This document shows, one piece after another, positions 29,513-37,822 of a stretch of 64,000 bases of DNA. Below the pieces are notes generated by a model. That model was not told the origin of the DNA. It saw only the letters and a program-made list of their open reading frames with translations, and did not search any database. The translations under genes were made by a program, and so were the position numbers. Within the stretch, counting starts at the first letter, position 1. The number at the start of each line of letters is the position of its first letter. The stretch lies in contig JBPCKC010000013.1 of NCBI GenBank assembly GCA_051004675.1, positions 1 through 64,000 on the forward strand, written 5' to 3'. The DNA comes from JBDTSW01 sp051004675 (GTDB lineage: Bacteria > Actinomycetota > Thermoleophilia > Solirubrobacterales > 70-9).

Positions 29513-30800
29513 CGCGCGCCATCAGGTCCTCGTAGGTCTCACGGCGCACGACCACGCGCGCATCCCCGTCGCGGCAGAAGATCACCGGCGGACGGGTCAT
29601 GCCGTTGTAGTTGTTGGCCATCGAGTAGCCGTACGCGCCCGTTGCCAGGGTCGCCAGGGTGTCGCCGACCCGGGGCGCCGCCAGCTCGGCGTCCCGGACG
29701 AGGATGTCGCCCGACTCGCAGTGCATGCCCGCGATCGTGGCCGCGGTGTCGGTCCTGCCGGCGGGGCGATCGGCGATCAGCGCCGTGTAGGGCGAGCCGT
29801 AGAGCATCGGGCGCATGTTGTCGGACATCCCTCCATCCACGGCGAGGTAGGTCCGAACCCCTGGAATCTCCTTCACCGTGCCGACCGTGTAGAGGGTGAT
29901 GCCGGCGTTGCCCACGAGCGAGCGGCCGGGCTCGACGAGGAGCTTCGGCGTCCCCTCGAACACATCTCGCACGCCGGCGACCTTCACCCCGACGTAGTCG
30001 GCGATTGACGGCGGCTGATCGGCTGAGGTGTAGGCGATGCCGAGCCCGCCTCCGACGTTAACCACCCGGCACCACCCGGGGTCCGCGAGCTGCCCGAGCG
30101 CCTCGATCGCGCGCGTGTACGGCTCGAGCTCGAGGATCTGCGAGCCGATGTGGGCATGCAGGCCCACGAGGCGCAGGCTCGGCGCGGCGAGCACGCGCTC
30201 GACGGCCTCGGCCGCCAGGCCGTCGGAGAGGCCGAAGCCGAACTTGGAGTCGAGGCCCCCCGTCTGGACGGCGGCGTGCGTGGAGGGCGAGACGCCCGGG
30301 GTGACGCGGATCAGCACGTCCTGGGGATCCGACGCCAGGCGGCCGAGGCGGTCGATCTCGTCGAACGAGTCGCAGATGATGTGGCCCACGCCGGCGCCGA
30401 GCGCCTCGCGAAGCTCGCGCTCGGTCTTGTTGTTGCCGTGCAGGTAGATGCGCTCGGGCGCGAAACCGGCGCGTAGCGCCATCGCAAGCTCGCCGCCGGA
30501 GGCGACGTCCACGGACAGGCCTTCCTCCCGGAGCGTCCGGTAGGCGGCCGTGAAGCTCGCCGCCTTACTCGCGAACAGGACCTCGTGCTCGACGTCGTGG
30601 CCTGCGAACGCGGCCAGGTAGGCGCGGGCGCGGGCGCGGATGTCGTCCTCCGCGTAGACGTAGGCGGGGGTGCCGAACTCGCGGGCCAGCTCGACCGCGT
30701 CGCAGCCGCCCACCTCGAGGTGGCCGCGCTGGTTCACGCGGGAACCGATCGGCAGGACAGCCGAGCCGGCCAGGGGGTTCGCCTGTGCCTGGGTGCTCAT
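29505..30800 (-). CDS. lysA: Diaminopimelate decarboxylase
   Basis: Start chosen at ATG 30800, giving 431 residues; longer in-frame sequence upstream is not coding-like for this family. Fold-type III PLP enzyme: EVLFASKAASFTA carries the PLP lysine, HAHIGSQILELEPY and VNVGGGLGIAY bind PLP, EPGRSLVGNAG and MHCESGDIL (active-site Cys) complete the site. It makes lysine from meso-diaminopimelate. First gene of lysA-hom-thrC. Confidence 0.96.
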   Translation of the reverse strand: MSTQAQANPLAGSAVLPIGSRVNQRGHLEVGGCDAVELAREFGTPAYVYAEDDIRARARAYLAAFAGHDVEHEVLFASKAASFTAAYRTLREEGLSVDVASGGELAMALRAGFAPERIYLHGNNKTERELREALGAGVGHIICDSFDEIDRLGRLASDPQDVLIRVTPGVSPSTHAAVQTGGLDSKFGFGLSDGLAAEAVERVLAAPSLRLVGLHAHIGSQILELEPYTRAIEALGQLADPGWCRVVNVGGGLGIAYTSADQPPSIADYVGVKVAGVRDVFEGTPKLLVEPGRSLVGNAGITLYTVGTVKEIPGVRTYLAVDGGMSDNMRPMLYGSPYTALIADRPAGRTDTAATIAGMHCESGDILVRDAELAAPRVGDTLATLATGAYGYSMANNYNGMTRPPVIFCRDGDARVVVRRETYEDLMARDV

Positions 30801-30878
30801 GGGACGGCGGATTATCGCGGGCGCGAGGCCGAGGGCCCGCCAGCGGGTACGTTGCGCAACGTCTTGAGCAGAAGGCCG

Positions 30879-31592
30879 ATGCCAGCCCCGCGCCGCCCAT
30901 CGGAGACCGGGAGCCACTCCGACCGTCCCTACTGGATGTGGCTGCCGGACTCCTCGCCTCCCTGGCCGGGGGTGGTCATCGTCCACGGAGCCGGGTCGCG
31001 GAAGGAGAACCACGGCGACTTCGGGCGCGCCGCGGCCGGTGCGGGATGGGCCGCGCTCGCCTACGACCAGCGTGGCCACGGCGACTCGGCCGACAAGATG
31101 GGGCCGGGGGCTCTGGGCGACGTCGGGACGATGGCGCGGCTGCTCGCGAGGCGCGAGGGCGTAGACCCCGAGCGGGTGATCGCCAGGGGCTCGAGCATGG
31201 GCGGCTACATGGCGATCCACGCCGCCGCGACGAGCGACGCCCTCGCGGGGGTGATCGCGATCTGCCCGGCCGGCGAGGAGCATCTGCGGCGCGGGCTCGA
31301 GCGCGACGAGCTGGAGTTTCGCGCCGACGTCGGCTCGCGCCGGGAGCTCGACGCCTGGCTCGCCGAGCACGACATCGCCGAGGCGATCACGCTCCTGGCC
31401 GGCAAGCCCGTCCTTCTGATCCACGCCCAAGGAGACGAGCAGATCCCGCACGAGCACTCGGAGCTGCTGTTCGAGCGGGCCTCCGAGCCGCGCAAGCTGA
31501 TCGTGCTGCCCGGCGGCCACCATCGCTCAGCCCAGCACGACGCCGAGATCCAGGGCGTCGCGCTTCGCTGGATCGGACGGACGCTGGACTGA
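30879..31592 (+). CDS. Alpha/beta hydrolase (serine hydrolase, dienelactone hydrolase-like)
   Basis: Start chosen at ATG 30879, giving 237 residues. The nucleophile elbow is GSSMGG (Ser at about residue 109), the oxyanion strand is VVIVHGAGSRKENHGDF, and the acid and base are probably in LIHAQGDEQIPHEHSELL and LPGGHHRS. It looks like a small cytoplasmic esterase or acylaminoacyl-peptidase-like hydrolase. It is divergent from lysA and alone on its strand. Substrate unknown. Confidence 0.82.
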   Translation: MPAPRRPSETGSHSDRPYWMWLPDSSPPWPGVVIVHGAGSRKENHGDFGRAAAGAGWAALAYDQRGHGDSADKMGPGALGDVGTMARLLARREGVDPERVIARGSSMGGYMAIHAAATSDALAGVIAICPAGEEHLRRGLERDELEFRADVGSRRELDAWLAEHDIAEAITLLAGKPVLLIHAQGDEQIPHEHSELLFERASEPRKLIVLPGGHHRSAQHDAEIQGVALRWIGRTLD

Positions 31593-31615
31593 GAGGTGCG
31601 GCGACCCGCCGGCCG

Positions 31616-32230
31616 TCAGTCGCCCAGGTTGGTGAGACCGCGGACCGTGTCGTTCACGTTATTGCCGAGGTTGGGCTGGCCGATGGCTCCGCCGACGCCG
31701 TTCAGCGTGTCGTTGAGCGTCCGGTCGATCCCGTCGGTGAGCTGCTGCGTCGCCGGGCCGAGCGGCGGCAGGCCAAGGCTGCCTGTCGTCTCGTCGGCGT
31801 CATCCACGAGGGCGCTCAGGGCGCCGCCGGTGGGCGGCGGCGGCGGAGGCGGAGGAGGCGGCGGGTTCTCCCCGCCATCGGTGCCGCCCCCGGGGCCGGT
31901 TCCGCCCGGGCCGGTAGCCACGGGGCCGCCAGGGCCGATTCCGACACCGCCGGGGAAGACCGCGGCGAGGACCACGCCGCCGGCCGGGGTCGCCGCCACG
32001 GCGTCCGGGATCCCGGCGAGCGCCGCGGCGGCGGCCTCGGGGGCCTGGCCGCCGGGCCCCTCAGCGAGGGAGACCTGGCCGGAGGCGTCATCGCCGCCAA
32101 GCGGGAAGCCATCGAACGCGACGAGCGCTCCGACGCTGAGGAACGCGACGAGGGCGCCGACCACGAGGGCGCCGGTCGCACCGGTGCCGGCGAGGTACGC
32201 GCGCAGGTTGCCGATCCGTGGCTTCTTCAT
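31616..32230 (-). CDS. Membrane-anchored Gly/Pro-rich hypothetical protein
   Basis: The 204-residue protein has a short basic N-terminus, one hydrophobic segment (about residues 17-40) and an outside domain that is low-complexity: a Gly/Pro-rich stretch followed by a run of eleven or more prolines at about 125-137, then a short Asn/Leu-rich C-terminus (TLNDTLNGVGGAIGQPNLG). No known domain is recognised. It is downstream of the M23 hydrolase gene on the same strand, about 140 bases away, so it may be an envelope protein. Confidence 0.6.
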   Translation of the reverse strand: MKKPRIGNLRAYLAGTGATGALVVGALVAFLSVGALVAFDGFPLGGDDASGQVSLAEGPGGQAPEAAAAALAGIPDAVAATPAGGVVLAAVFPGGVGIGPGGPVATGPGGTGPGGGTDGGENPPPPPPPPPPPTGGALSALVDDADETTGSLGLPPLGPATQQLTDGIDRTLNDTLNGVGGAIGQPNLGNNVNDTVRGLTNLGD

Positions 32231-32316
32231 CGCTTTAGCTTCCGTCTCCCATCAGAACGATCGCACACCGCGGGCCGGCATGGGGCCGATCTCCTCATCC
32301 ATCGGCAGACGGGGTA

Positions 32317-32332
32317 GATCGCTTAAGCGATC
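32317..32332. promoter_or_regulatory. Perfect 16-bp palindrome, possible operator or short hairpin
   Basis: GATCGCTTAAGCGATC is an exact palindrome 87 bases upstream of the start of the minus-strand gene 31616-32230 and 40 bases beyond the M23 hydrolase stop. It is flanked by a repeated ATCGGCAGA. It could be a protein-binding site or a small terminator stem; no T-run follows. Confidence 0.4.
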
Positions 32333-32371
32333 GGCAGAAAGACCGAGGACCTTTAGGCCGAACGCGTGGCT

Positions 32372-33553
32372 TTAGAGGTAGCCCATCGGGTCCACGGCGA
32401 CGCCGTTTACCCGGACCTCGAAGTGCACGTGATCGCCGAAGCAGCTGCCCGTGCAACCGACGTATCCGATGATGTCGCCCTGCTGGACCGGACCCGAGGT
32501 GATCGCGAAGGAGGACTGGTGCGCGTAGCAGCTCGCCAGCCCGCCGCCGTGATCGATGCAGGTGAAGTTGCCGTAGCCGCCGCTCTCGGCCTCGGACTGG
32601 ACCAGGACGATCGACCCGTTCGCGACCGCCCGGAGCGGGGTCCCCGCTGGGGCCGCGATGTCGATGCCCTCGTGCATCCGACCCCAGCGCGGGCCGAACG
32701 GCGAGACGACTGGTCCACTGACGGGCCAGATGAAGCCGCTCGAGGACTCGCCCTGGATCGGGCCGGCGGGCAGGGCCGGGGTAGCCGGGGCGGCAGCCTG
32801 AGCTGCCTGGATCTGGGCCTGAAGGTCGGCTTGGATGGCCCCGATGTCGCCCTCGAGGCGTTGGATGCTGTTCTCGACGGAATCAAGCGCGTCAGCCTTC
32901 GCCGCGCGCGCTGCCGACAGGTCGGCCTCGCGAGCCTCGAGCTGCATCCGCGTGCGTTCCAGCTCCTCCTTGCGCGCGGCGATCTCGTCGCGCGCCGAGC
33001 GGACGGTGTCGACGATGTCCTTGGTCTCGTCGCGAAGCGTGTGGACGCGGTCGGCGATGGTGGCGTCCTGCTCCTGGATCGAATCGAGGTAGCGGTAACG
33101 CTCCAGCAGGTCGTCGAAGCCGTCCGCCTGGAGGATCACCGTGATCGCGTCGGGCTGGTCGGACTTGTAGATCTCGACGAGGCGGGCGGAGAGGATCCTG
33201 ATCGACGCCGTGAGCTTCTCGCGCAGGGCCTTGAGCTGTTCGACCTCGCGGTTGAGCCGGGCCTGGGTCTCGTCGAGCTCGGCCTGGACGATGGCCTCGC
33301 GATTCCGCAGGATCGCAACCTCGCCGGTGAGCTGGTCGATCTCGGCCGTGAAGTCCTCGATCTCGCTCGACAAGACGCCCTGCTTCGACTTGGCGTCACC
33401 GAGGTCGGCCTCCTTCGCATCGAGCTGGGACTCGAGGTCCTGCGCCGGCGCTCCGGCGACCGCCACCAGGCCCGCCGCGAGGCAGGCGAGAATGGCCGCC
33501 GCGAGCGGACGGCGGCGACGCTGGGTCGGGGCAATGTTCGGTTGTGCGCTCAT
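32372..33553 (-). CDS. Secreted M23-family murein hydrolase with N-terminal coiled coil
   Basis: Start chosen at ATG 33553 (MSAQPNIAPTQRRRRPLAAAI) because a signal peptide follows directly and a riboswitch ends just upstream; length 393. A long coiled coil occupies about residues 40-260, as in EnvC/PcsB/RipC-type FtsEX partners. The LytM/M23 domain (about 285-393) has HEGIDIAAPAGTPLRA (His and Asp zinc ligands) and HVHFEVRVNG (second HxH). It cuts peptidoglycan cross-bridges outside the membrane. Expression is probably controlled by c-di-AMP, see 33557-33725. A link to FtsEX is a family-based inference. Confidence 0.92.
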   Translation of the reverse strand: MSAQPNIAPTQRRRRPLAAAILACLAAGLVAVAGAPAQDLESQLDAKEADLGDAKSKQGVLSSEIEDFTAEIDQLTGEVAILRNREAIVQAELDETQARLNREVEQLKALREKLTASIRILSARLVEIYKSDQPDAITVILQADGFDDLLERYRYLDSIQEQDATIADRVHTLRDETKDIVDTVRSARDEIAARKEELERTRMQLEAREADLSAARAAKADALDSVENSIQRLEGDIGAIQADLQAQIQAAQAAAPATPALPAGPIQGESSSGFIWPVSGPVVSPFGPRWGRMHEGIDIAAPAGTPLRAVANGSIVLVQSEAESGGYGNFTCIDHGGGLASCYAHQSSFAITSGPVQQGDIIGYVGCTGSCFGDHVHFEVRVNGVAVDPMGYL

Positions 33554-33556
33554 CTT

Positions 33557-33725
33557 CGGTTCGCCTACGGGGTTAGCTGACGGGCTCGCGCTGGTCGCGC
33601 TAGGCCCGGGGAACACGGAAAGTGCCCGGGCCATTCGCCCCACCGGCCGCGACGACGATGCTGGCGGCCGGTTACGTGGGTCCCCCGTTCCATGCCTGAT
33701 TGTGGGCATGGACTCGGCGAGTTGC
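33557..33725 (-). promoter_or_regulatory. Cyclic di-AMP riboswitch (ydaO-yuaA type)
   Basis: Reading the minus strand, the conserved pieces appear in order: AACTCGCCGAGTCC, a hairpin, GGAACGGGGGACCCA, GGGGCGAAT, a second GC-rich hairpin, and CCCGTCAGCTAACCCCGTAGGCG. P1 forms between TCGCC at the 5' end and GGCGA at 33561-33565. These match the actinobacterial c-di-AMP riboswitches that control cell-wall hydrolases. Only eight bases separate the P1 stem from the ATG at 33553, leaving no room for a separate terminator, so control of translation initiation is likely. Confidence 0.92.
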
Positions 33726-33731
33726 AGCGCC

Positions 33732-33759
33732 AAGGTAGCAAGCGCAACGCATATTGCAA
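33732..33759 (-). promoter_or_regulatory. Probable promoter of the riboswitch-M23 transcript
   Basis: On the minus strand, TTGCAA (33754-33759) and TACCTT (33732-33737) are 16 bases apart and would start transcription near 33725, exactly where the riboswitch begins. The agreement in position is the main support. Confidence 0.5.
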
Positions 33760-33776
33760 GCGTTTCTTAACAGTCG

Positions 33777-34709
33777 TTATCGCCGCTGCAACTTCACTTG
33801 CAGCAGCGAGCTCTCGTCGCCCTGCTCCTCCATCTGAAGCGTCGTGTGCTCGATCCCGAAACGGTCTCGCAGCACGTACTCCAGCTCTCGCCTGACCCCG
33901 TCGCGGTCCGCTCCGCGCGCCGTGACGACGTGGGCGGCCAACGCATCGAAGCCGGAGGTGACCGTCCAGACGTGAAGCTCATGGACGCTGCGCACGCCGC
34001 CGACGCCGCAGATCGCGCCGCCGACCTCCTCCACGTCCACCCCTGGCGGCGCGCTCTCCATCAGGACGTCGAGCGGCTCGCGCACCAGCCGGACCGAGGA
34101 CACGAGGATCAAGGCCGCGATCGACAGGCTTGCGACGGGGTCGGCCTCGGTCCAGCCGAACGCCAGGACGGCGACGGCCGAGAGAACGACCGCCACCGAC
34201 CCGAGGGCGTCCGCGGCCGAGTGGCGAAGGACGGCCTCGAGGTTGACGTCGCTGCGCTCGCCCCTGGCGAGGACCCACGTGGCCCACGCGTTTCCCGCGA
34301 GGCCCATGACCCCCACCAAAAGCACGCCGGCGCCGTCGATCTGGGGCGGGTCCGCCAGGCGCCCGATCGCGGCGACCACGATGAGCACGGCAAGCGCGAC
34401 CAGGACGAGCCCGTTGACCAGCGCCGCCAGCACCTCCCCCCGGTGCAGGCCGAAGGTGCGCCGCGGCCCGCCCCCGCGTGCGGCCAGCCCGGCGGCGGCG
34501 AGGCCGAGCAGGATCGCGCCCAGATCCGAGAGGACATGGCCCGCGTCGGCCAAAAGCGCGAGCGAGTCGAACAGCAGGCCGCCCGCGACGGCGACGACGA
34601 GCATGCCGGCGTTGATCGCCAGCGCCGCCCGCATGCGCCGGCGGTTGGAGGCGCGGCGCATGGCCACGGCGGCCTCCATCCCGTGGGAGTGGGAATGGGC
34701 ATGCGCCAT
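33777..34709 (-). CDS. Cation diffusion facilitator (CDF) family metal exporter
   Basis: The 310-residue protein starts with a His-rich tail (AHAHSHSHG) and has six transmembrane segments. The metal site pairs are visible as DAGHVLSDLGAI in helix 2 and HSAADALGSVAV in helix 5 (HxxxD motifs). A C-terminal cytoplasmic domain (about 205-300) contains VHELHVWTVTSG, typical of ZitB/CzcD-type zinc or cobalt exporters. It ends 18 bases before the promoter of the M23 gene. Confidence 0.92.
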   Translation of the reverse strand: MAHAHSHSHGMEAAVAMRRASNRRRMRAALAINAGMLVVAVAGGLLFDSLALLADAGHVLSDLGAILLGLAAAGLAARGGGPRRTFGLHRGEVLAALVNGLVLVALAVLIVVAAIGRLADPPQIDGAGVLLVGVMGLAGNAWATWVLARGERSDVNLEAVLRHSAADALGSVAVVLSAVAVLAFGWTEADPVASLSIAALILVSSVRLVREPLDVLMESAPPGVDVEEVGGAICGVGGVRSVHELHVWTVTSGFDALAAHVVTARGADRDGVRRELEYVLRDRFGIEHTTLQMEEQGDESSLLQVKLQRR

Positions 34710-34738
34710 CGAAACCCGAGGTTAGACCCCGGGGGCGG

Positions 34739-36076
34739 TCAGGTTGCGGCGAGCTCTTCGGCGGCGGCCTTGACGGCGTCGCCGTTGGCCGGCCCGCTGG
34801 CCGGGGCCGCCAGCTCGGCCGCGTCGCGTAGGCGCTCGGCGTAGTCGGCCGCCTGCATCCTCGAGATGACGAGGCGCTGGATCTCGGCGGTCCCCTCGAA
34901 CAGCTCGTAGATCTTGGCGTCGCGGAACCACTTCTCCAGCGGGCAGTCGGCGCTCTGCGCGTAGGGACCGACGAGGTCCATCAGCTGCCGCGTCGCCGCC
35001 ACCGCGACCTGGCCGGCCTTGAGCTTCGACATCGAGCCCTGGCCCCCGATCATCGGGTGGCCGTTGCGACCCATCCAGGCGGCGCGCTGGACAAGGAGGC
35101 GGGCGGCCTCGATCTCGGTCGCGACCTGCGCCAGCACCTGCTGGTTGGCCTGGCGGCGCAGAGGCGGCTCGCCGGCCGTGGAGCTCTCGTCGAGGGCCGA
35201 CTCGAACGGGTCGACGGCGTGGGCGCCGTTGGCGAGGTAGCCGAGCGTCCACTCGTAGGCCGCCTGGGCGATGCCGAGCGCCGAGGAGCCGACCAGCGGC
35301 CGGGTGAGCTCGAAGGTGGCGAGCGCGTTCGACGCGCGCCCGGACGACTCGCCCGAGCGCGCGCGCTCCAGCTTCCTGTTGAGCTTGTCGATGCCGCCCA
35401 GCAAATTCTCGACGGGGATCCGGCAGTCCTCGAGCACGATCTCGGCCGTGTGCGAGGCACGGATCCCGATCTTGGTCTCCTTCTTGCCCTGCCGCAAGCC
35501 GGGGGTGTCCCTGCCGATCACGAACGACGCCTGCCCGCGGTGCCCCAGCTCGGGATCGACGGTCGCGACGACGACGTGCACGTCGGCGATGCCGCCGTTG
35601 GTGATGAAGACCTTGGTCCCGTTCAGAACCCACTCCTCGCCGTCGAGCTTGGCGGTGGTCCGCATGCTCTTGACGTCCGAGCCTGCCTGCGGCTCGGTGA
35701 CCGCGTACGCGCCGAGCTTGACCTCGTCGCCCAGCCCGAAGCACTCGGGCACCCAACGGGCGATCTGCTCAGGGGTCCCCGAAGCGGCGAGGCCGGCCGC
35801 TGCCAACGAGGAGCCGGAGATCGCGAGCGCGATTCCGGCGCAGCCCCAGTGCATCTCCTCCGTGTAGATGACGCCGAGCTGGCCGTCGGGGTCAGAGCCC
35901 ATCCGCTGCAGGTGCTCGAGGCCGTGAAGGCCGTGCTCGCGCGCTTTCTTGATGACCTCCCAAGGGGTGGACTCGTCGGCGTCGTGCTTGGCCGCCACGG
36001 GCCGGATCACGTCGCGCGCGAAGTCCCGGCACTGCGCCTTGAACTCGAGCTGCTCGTCGTTGAGGGCGAAATCCAT
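34739..36076 (-). CDS. Acyl-CoA dehydrogenase
   Basis: The 445-residue FAD enzyme catalyses the first oxidation of beta-oxidation. MDFALNDEQLEFKAQCRDFARDVI is the family start, AYAVTEPQAGSDVKSM binds FAD and substrate, and the catalytic Glu is in IYELFEGTAEIQRLVISRM near residue 400. A TetR-type palindrome lies 28 bases upstream of its start, identical in its 16-bp core to one upstream of the thiolase gene, suggesting common control. The chain-length preference is unknown. Confidence 0.93.
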   Translation of the reverse strand: MDFALNDEQLEFKAQCRDFARDVIRPVAAKHDADESTPWEVIKKAREHGLHGLEHLQRMGSDPDGQLGVIYTEEMHWGCAGIALAISGSSLAAAGLAASGTPEQIARWVPECFGLGDEVKLGAYAVTEPQAGSDVKSMRTTAKLDGEEWVLNGTKVFITNGGIADVHVVVATVDPELGHRGQASFVIGRDTPGLRQGKKETKIGIRASHTAEIVLEDCRIPVENLLGGIDKLNRKLERARSGESSGRASNALATFELTRPLVGSSALGIAQAAYEWTLGYLANGAHAVDPFESALDESSTAGEPPLRRQANQQVLAQVATEIEAARLLVQRAAWMGRNGHPMIGGQGSMSKLKAGQVAVAATRQLMDLVGPYAQSADCPLEKWFRDAKIYELFEGTAEIQRLVISRMQAADYAERLRDAAELAAPASGPANGDAVKAAAEELAAT

Positions 36077-36103
36077 GCGGTCGCGAACCTCCGTCGTGGG
36101 CCC

Positions 36104-36121
36104 TGACTGACCGGTCAGTCA
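36104..36121. promoter_or_regulatory. TetR-type operator upstream of acyl-CoA dehydrogenase
   Basis: TGACTGACCGGTCAGTCA is an exact 18-bp palindrome. The half-site arrangement TGAxTGA-nnnn-TCAxTCA is the same as that of Bacillus FadR operators. A 16-bp identical core occurs at 40856-40871 before the thiolase gene. Confidence 0.7.
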
Positions 36122-36227
36122 ATCGCCTCGAAGCATAACCCCGGAACGCGGCGGCAGCGCCGGTAACCGCCTTTCCGGGAGCGAGAGGCAGTCACGGAGG
36201 AGCCCTCCTTGTAGCGTTGCCCGAACG

Positions 36228-37592
36228 ATGTTCAGGCGGATCGGCTACTTCCTCTCCGATGTCGGGCACTGGCTGCGCTCGCATCTGCCCGGTCGGCGGT
36301 TCGCCATCGGGCTGGGCATCGTGATCCTGGCCGCCGGGCTGGGCGCAGGGGGCTACCTGGCCTACCAAAAGCTGAGCGAGGACGAGCCCCAAAGGCCTGC
36401 CGCGGCGCCGCAGGCGGTGATCCAGAAGGTGGAGGCCTCCGACCCCGACGCCCAGGACCTGGGCTTCCCCGCGTTCGCCACGCGGAACACCACGCGGGTA
36501 GCCGGCGGCGACCCCGTCGCCAACGCCGCCGCCGTCGCACTCGCCACCTACCCGTCGATCGGCGGCCTGGAGGGGCCGGCGGCCGTCGCCCTGGCCGACG
36601 TCGACGACTGGCCGGGGGCAATCGCCGCCGCTTCGTTGGCCGCCGAGCCCGTCTCCGCCCCCCTGCTGTTCAGCGAGAACGGCGAGATCCCGGAGCTGAC
36701 CGCTAGCGCCCTCGCCGCGCTCAATCCTCGGGGGTCCGCAGACACCTCGGACGACCAGGTCATCCAGATCGGCGAGGCGGCCGAGCCCGACGCCGCCCGC
36801 ACCGTTTCCCTCGGAGGCCAGAGCCCGGCGGAGGTCGCCGCCGAGGTCGAGAAGCTGCGCGCCAAGCTGACGGGGGGACCGCCGGAGCACATCGTGGTCG
36901 TCAGCGCCGACGAGCCGGCCTTCGCGATGCCGGCCGCCGGCTGGGCCGCGCGCAGCGGCGACCCCGTGCTCTTCGCCCAGCGTGATTCGGTTCCCCAGGC
37001 GACCCTCGACGCGATCGAGAGGAACGAGGGCGTCCCGCTGTACGTACTCGGCCCCGACTCGGCGATCTCCAAGAAGGCCTTCGACGAGCTCGAGAAGGCC
37101 GCCGACACTGTGACCAGGATCTCCGGGCCCGACCCGGTGGCCAACGCGGTCGAGTTCTCGCGGTTCACCGACGGCGACTTCGGCTGGAACATCAACGACC
37201 CGGGGCATGGCTTCGTGCTGATGAACACGGAGCGGACCGCCGACGCCGGAGCCGCCGCATCGCTGTCCGCCTCGGGGACCTGGGGCCCGCAGCTACTCAC
37301 CGACAGCGCCTCCGAGCTGCCCGACGCGCTCCGGGGCTACCTCCTGGACCTCAAGCCCGGCTATCAGGACGACCCGACGCGCGCCCTCTACAACCACATC
37401 TGGATCATCGGCGACCAGAGCGCGATCTCGGTTCCGATGCAGGCGCAGGTCGACGAGCTGGCCGAGCTGGTCGAGGTAAGGTCGGGCACCGGGAGCGACG
37501 TGCTGGGCCCGCCCCCGGGAGCTTCCGAGCGGGAGGAAGAGAAGCCCCCGGGCGGCGGCGCCGGCGACAAGCCCAAGGACAACGCGAAATGA
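36228..37592 (+). CDS. Membrane-anchored protein with cell wall-binding repeat 2 domains
   Basis: The 454-residue protein has one transmembrane helix at about residues 27-47 after a short basic N-terminus, then repeats of the CWB2 type: TTRVAGGDPVANAAAVALATYP, followed by VALADVDDWPGAIAAASLAAE and later VVSADEPAFAMPAAGWAA and ITRISGPDPVANAVEFSRF. Such repeats bind anionic wall polymers in Clostridia. The C-terminus is Pro/Gly/Lys-rich. ATGA overlap links it to the next small gene. It is divergent from the acyl-CoA dehydrogenase. Confidence 0.75.
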   Translation: MFRRIGYFLSDVGHWLRSHLPGRRFAIGLGIVILAAGLGAGGYLAYQKLSEDEPQRPAAAPQAVIQKVEASDPDAQDLGFPAFATRNTTRVAGGDPVANAAAVALATYPSIGGLEGPAAVALADVDDWPGAIAAASLAAEPVSAPLLFSENGEIPELTASALAALNPRGSADTSDDQVIQIGEAAEPDAARTVSLGGQSPAEVAAEVEKLRAKLTGGPPEHIVVVSADEPAFAMPAAGWAARSGDPVLFAQRDSVPQATLDAIERNEGVPLYVLGPDSAISKKAFDELEKAADTVTRISGPDPVANAVEFSRFTDGDFGWNINDPGHGFVLMNTERTADAGAAASLSASGTWGPQLLTDSASELPDALRGYLLDLKPGYQDDPTRALYNHIWIIGDQSAISVPMQAQVDELAELVEVRSGTGSDVLGPPPGASEREEEKPPGGGAGDKPKDNAK

Positions 37593-37822
37593 GCGAGCGA
37601 GAGCGGGAGGACCGGCTTGGCGGGCGCGCGATCACTATCGAGGACGTGCGGGCGCTGGCCGGCCCCGCCACCCCCCACTTCGCGCTTCAGATCCGCAATC
37701 GCATCGCCCGCCTCGTGGGCCCACTGGCCGCCGACGATCCGGCCAGGGTCGAGGGCGAGCGGCAGATGGCGCGGCTGACCGAGCTGGCGGCGCACTCGGG
37801 CGAGCCGCGCCGCGCGTCTTGA
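37589..37822 (+). CDS. Small conserved-looking hypothetical protein (77 aa)
   Basis: The start ATG overlaps the upstream stop (ATGA) and the stop TGA overlaps the next start (TTGA), so it is locked in an operon. The sequence ITIEDVRALAGPATPHFALQIRNRIARLVGPL looks helical; there is no membrane segment. I do not recognise the family. Tight coupling on both sides supports reality. Confidence 0.65.
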   Translation: MSEREREDRLGGRAITIEDVRALAGPATPHFALQIRNRIARLVGPLAADDPARVEGERQMARLTELAAHSGEPRRAS

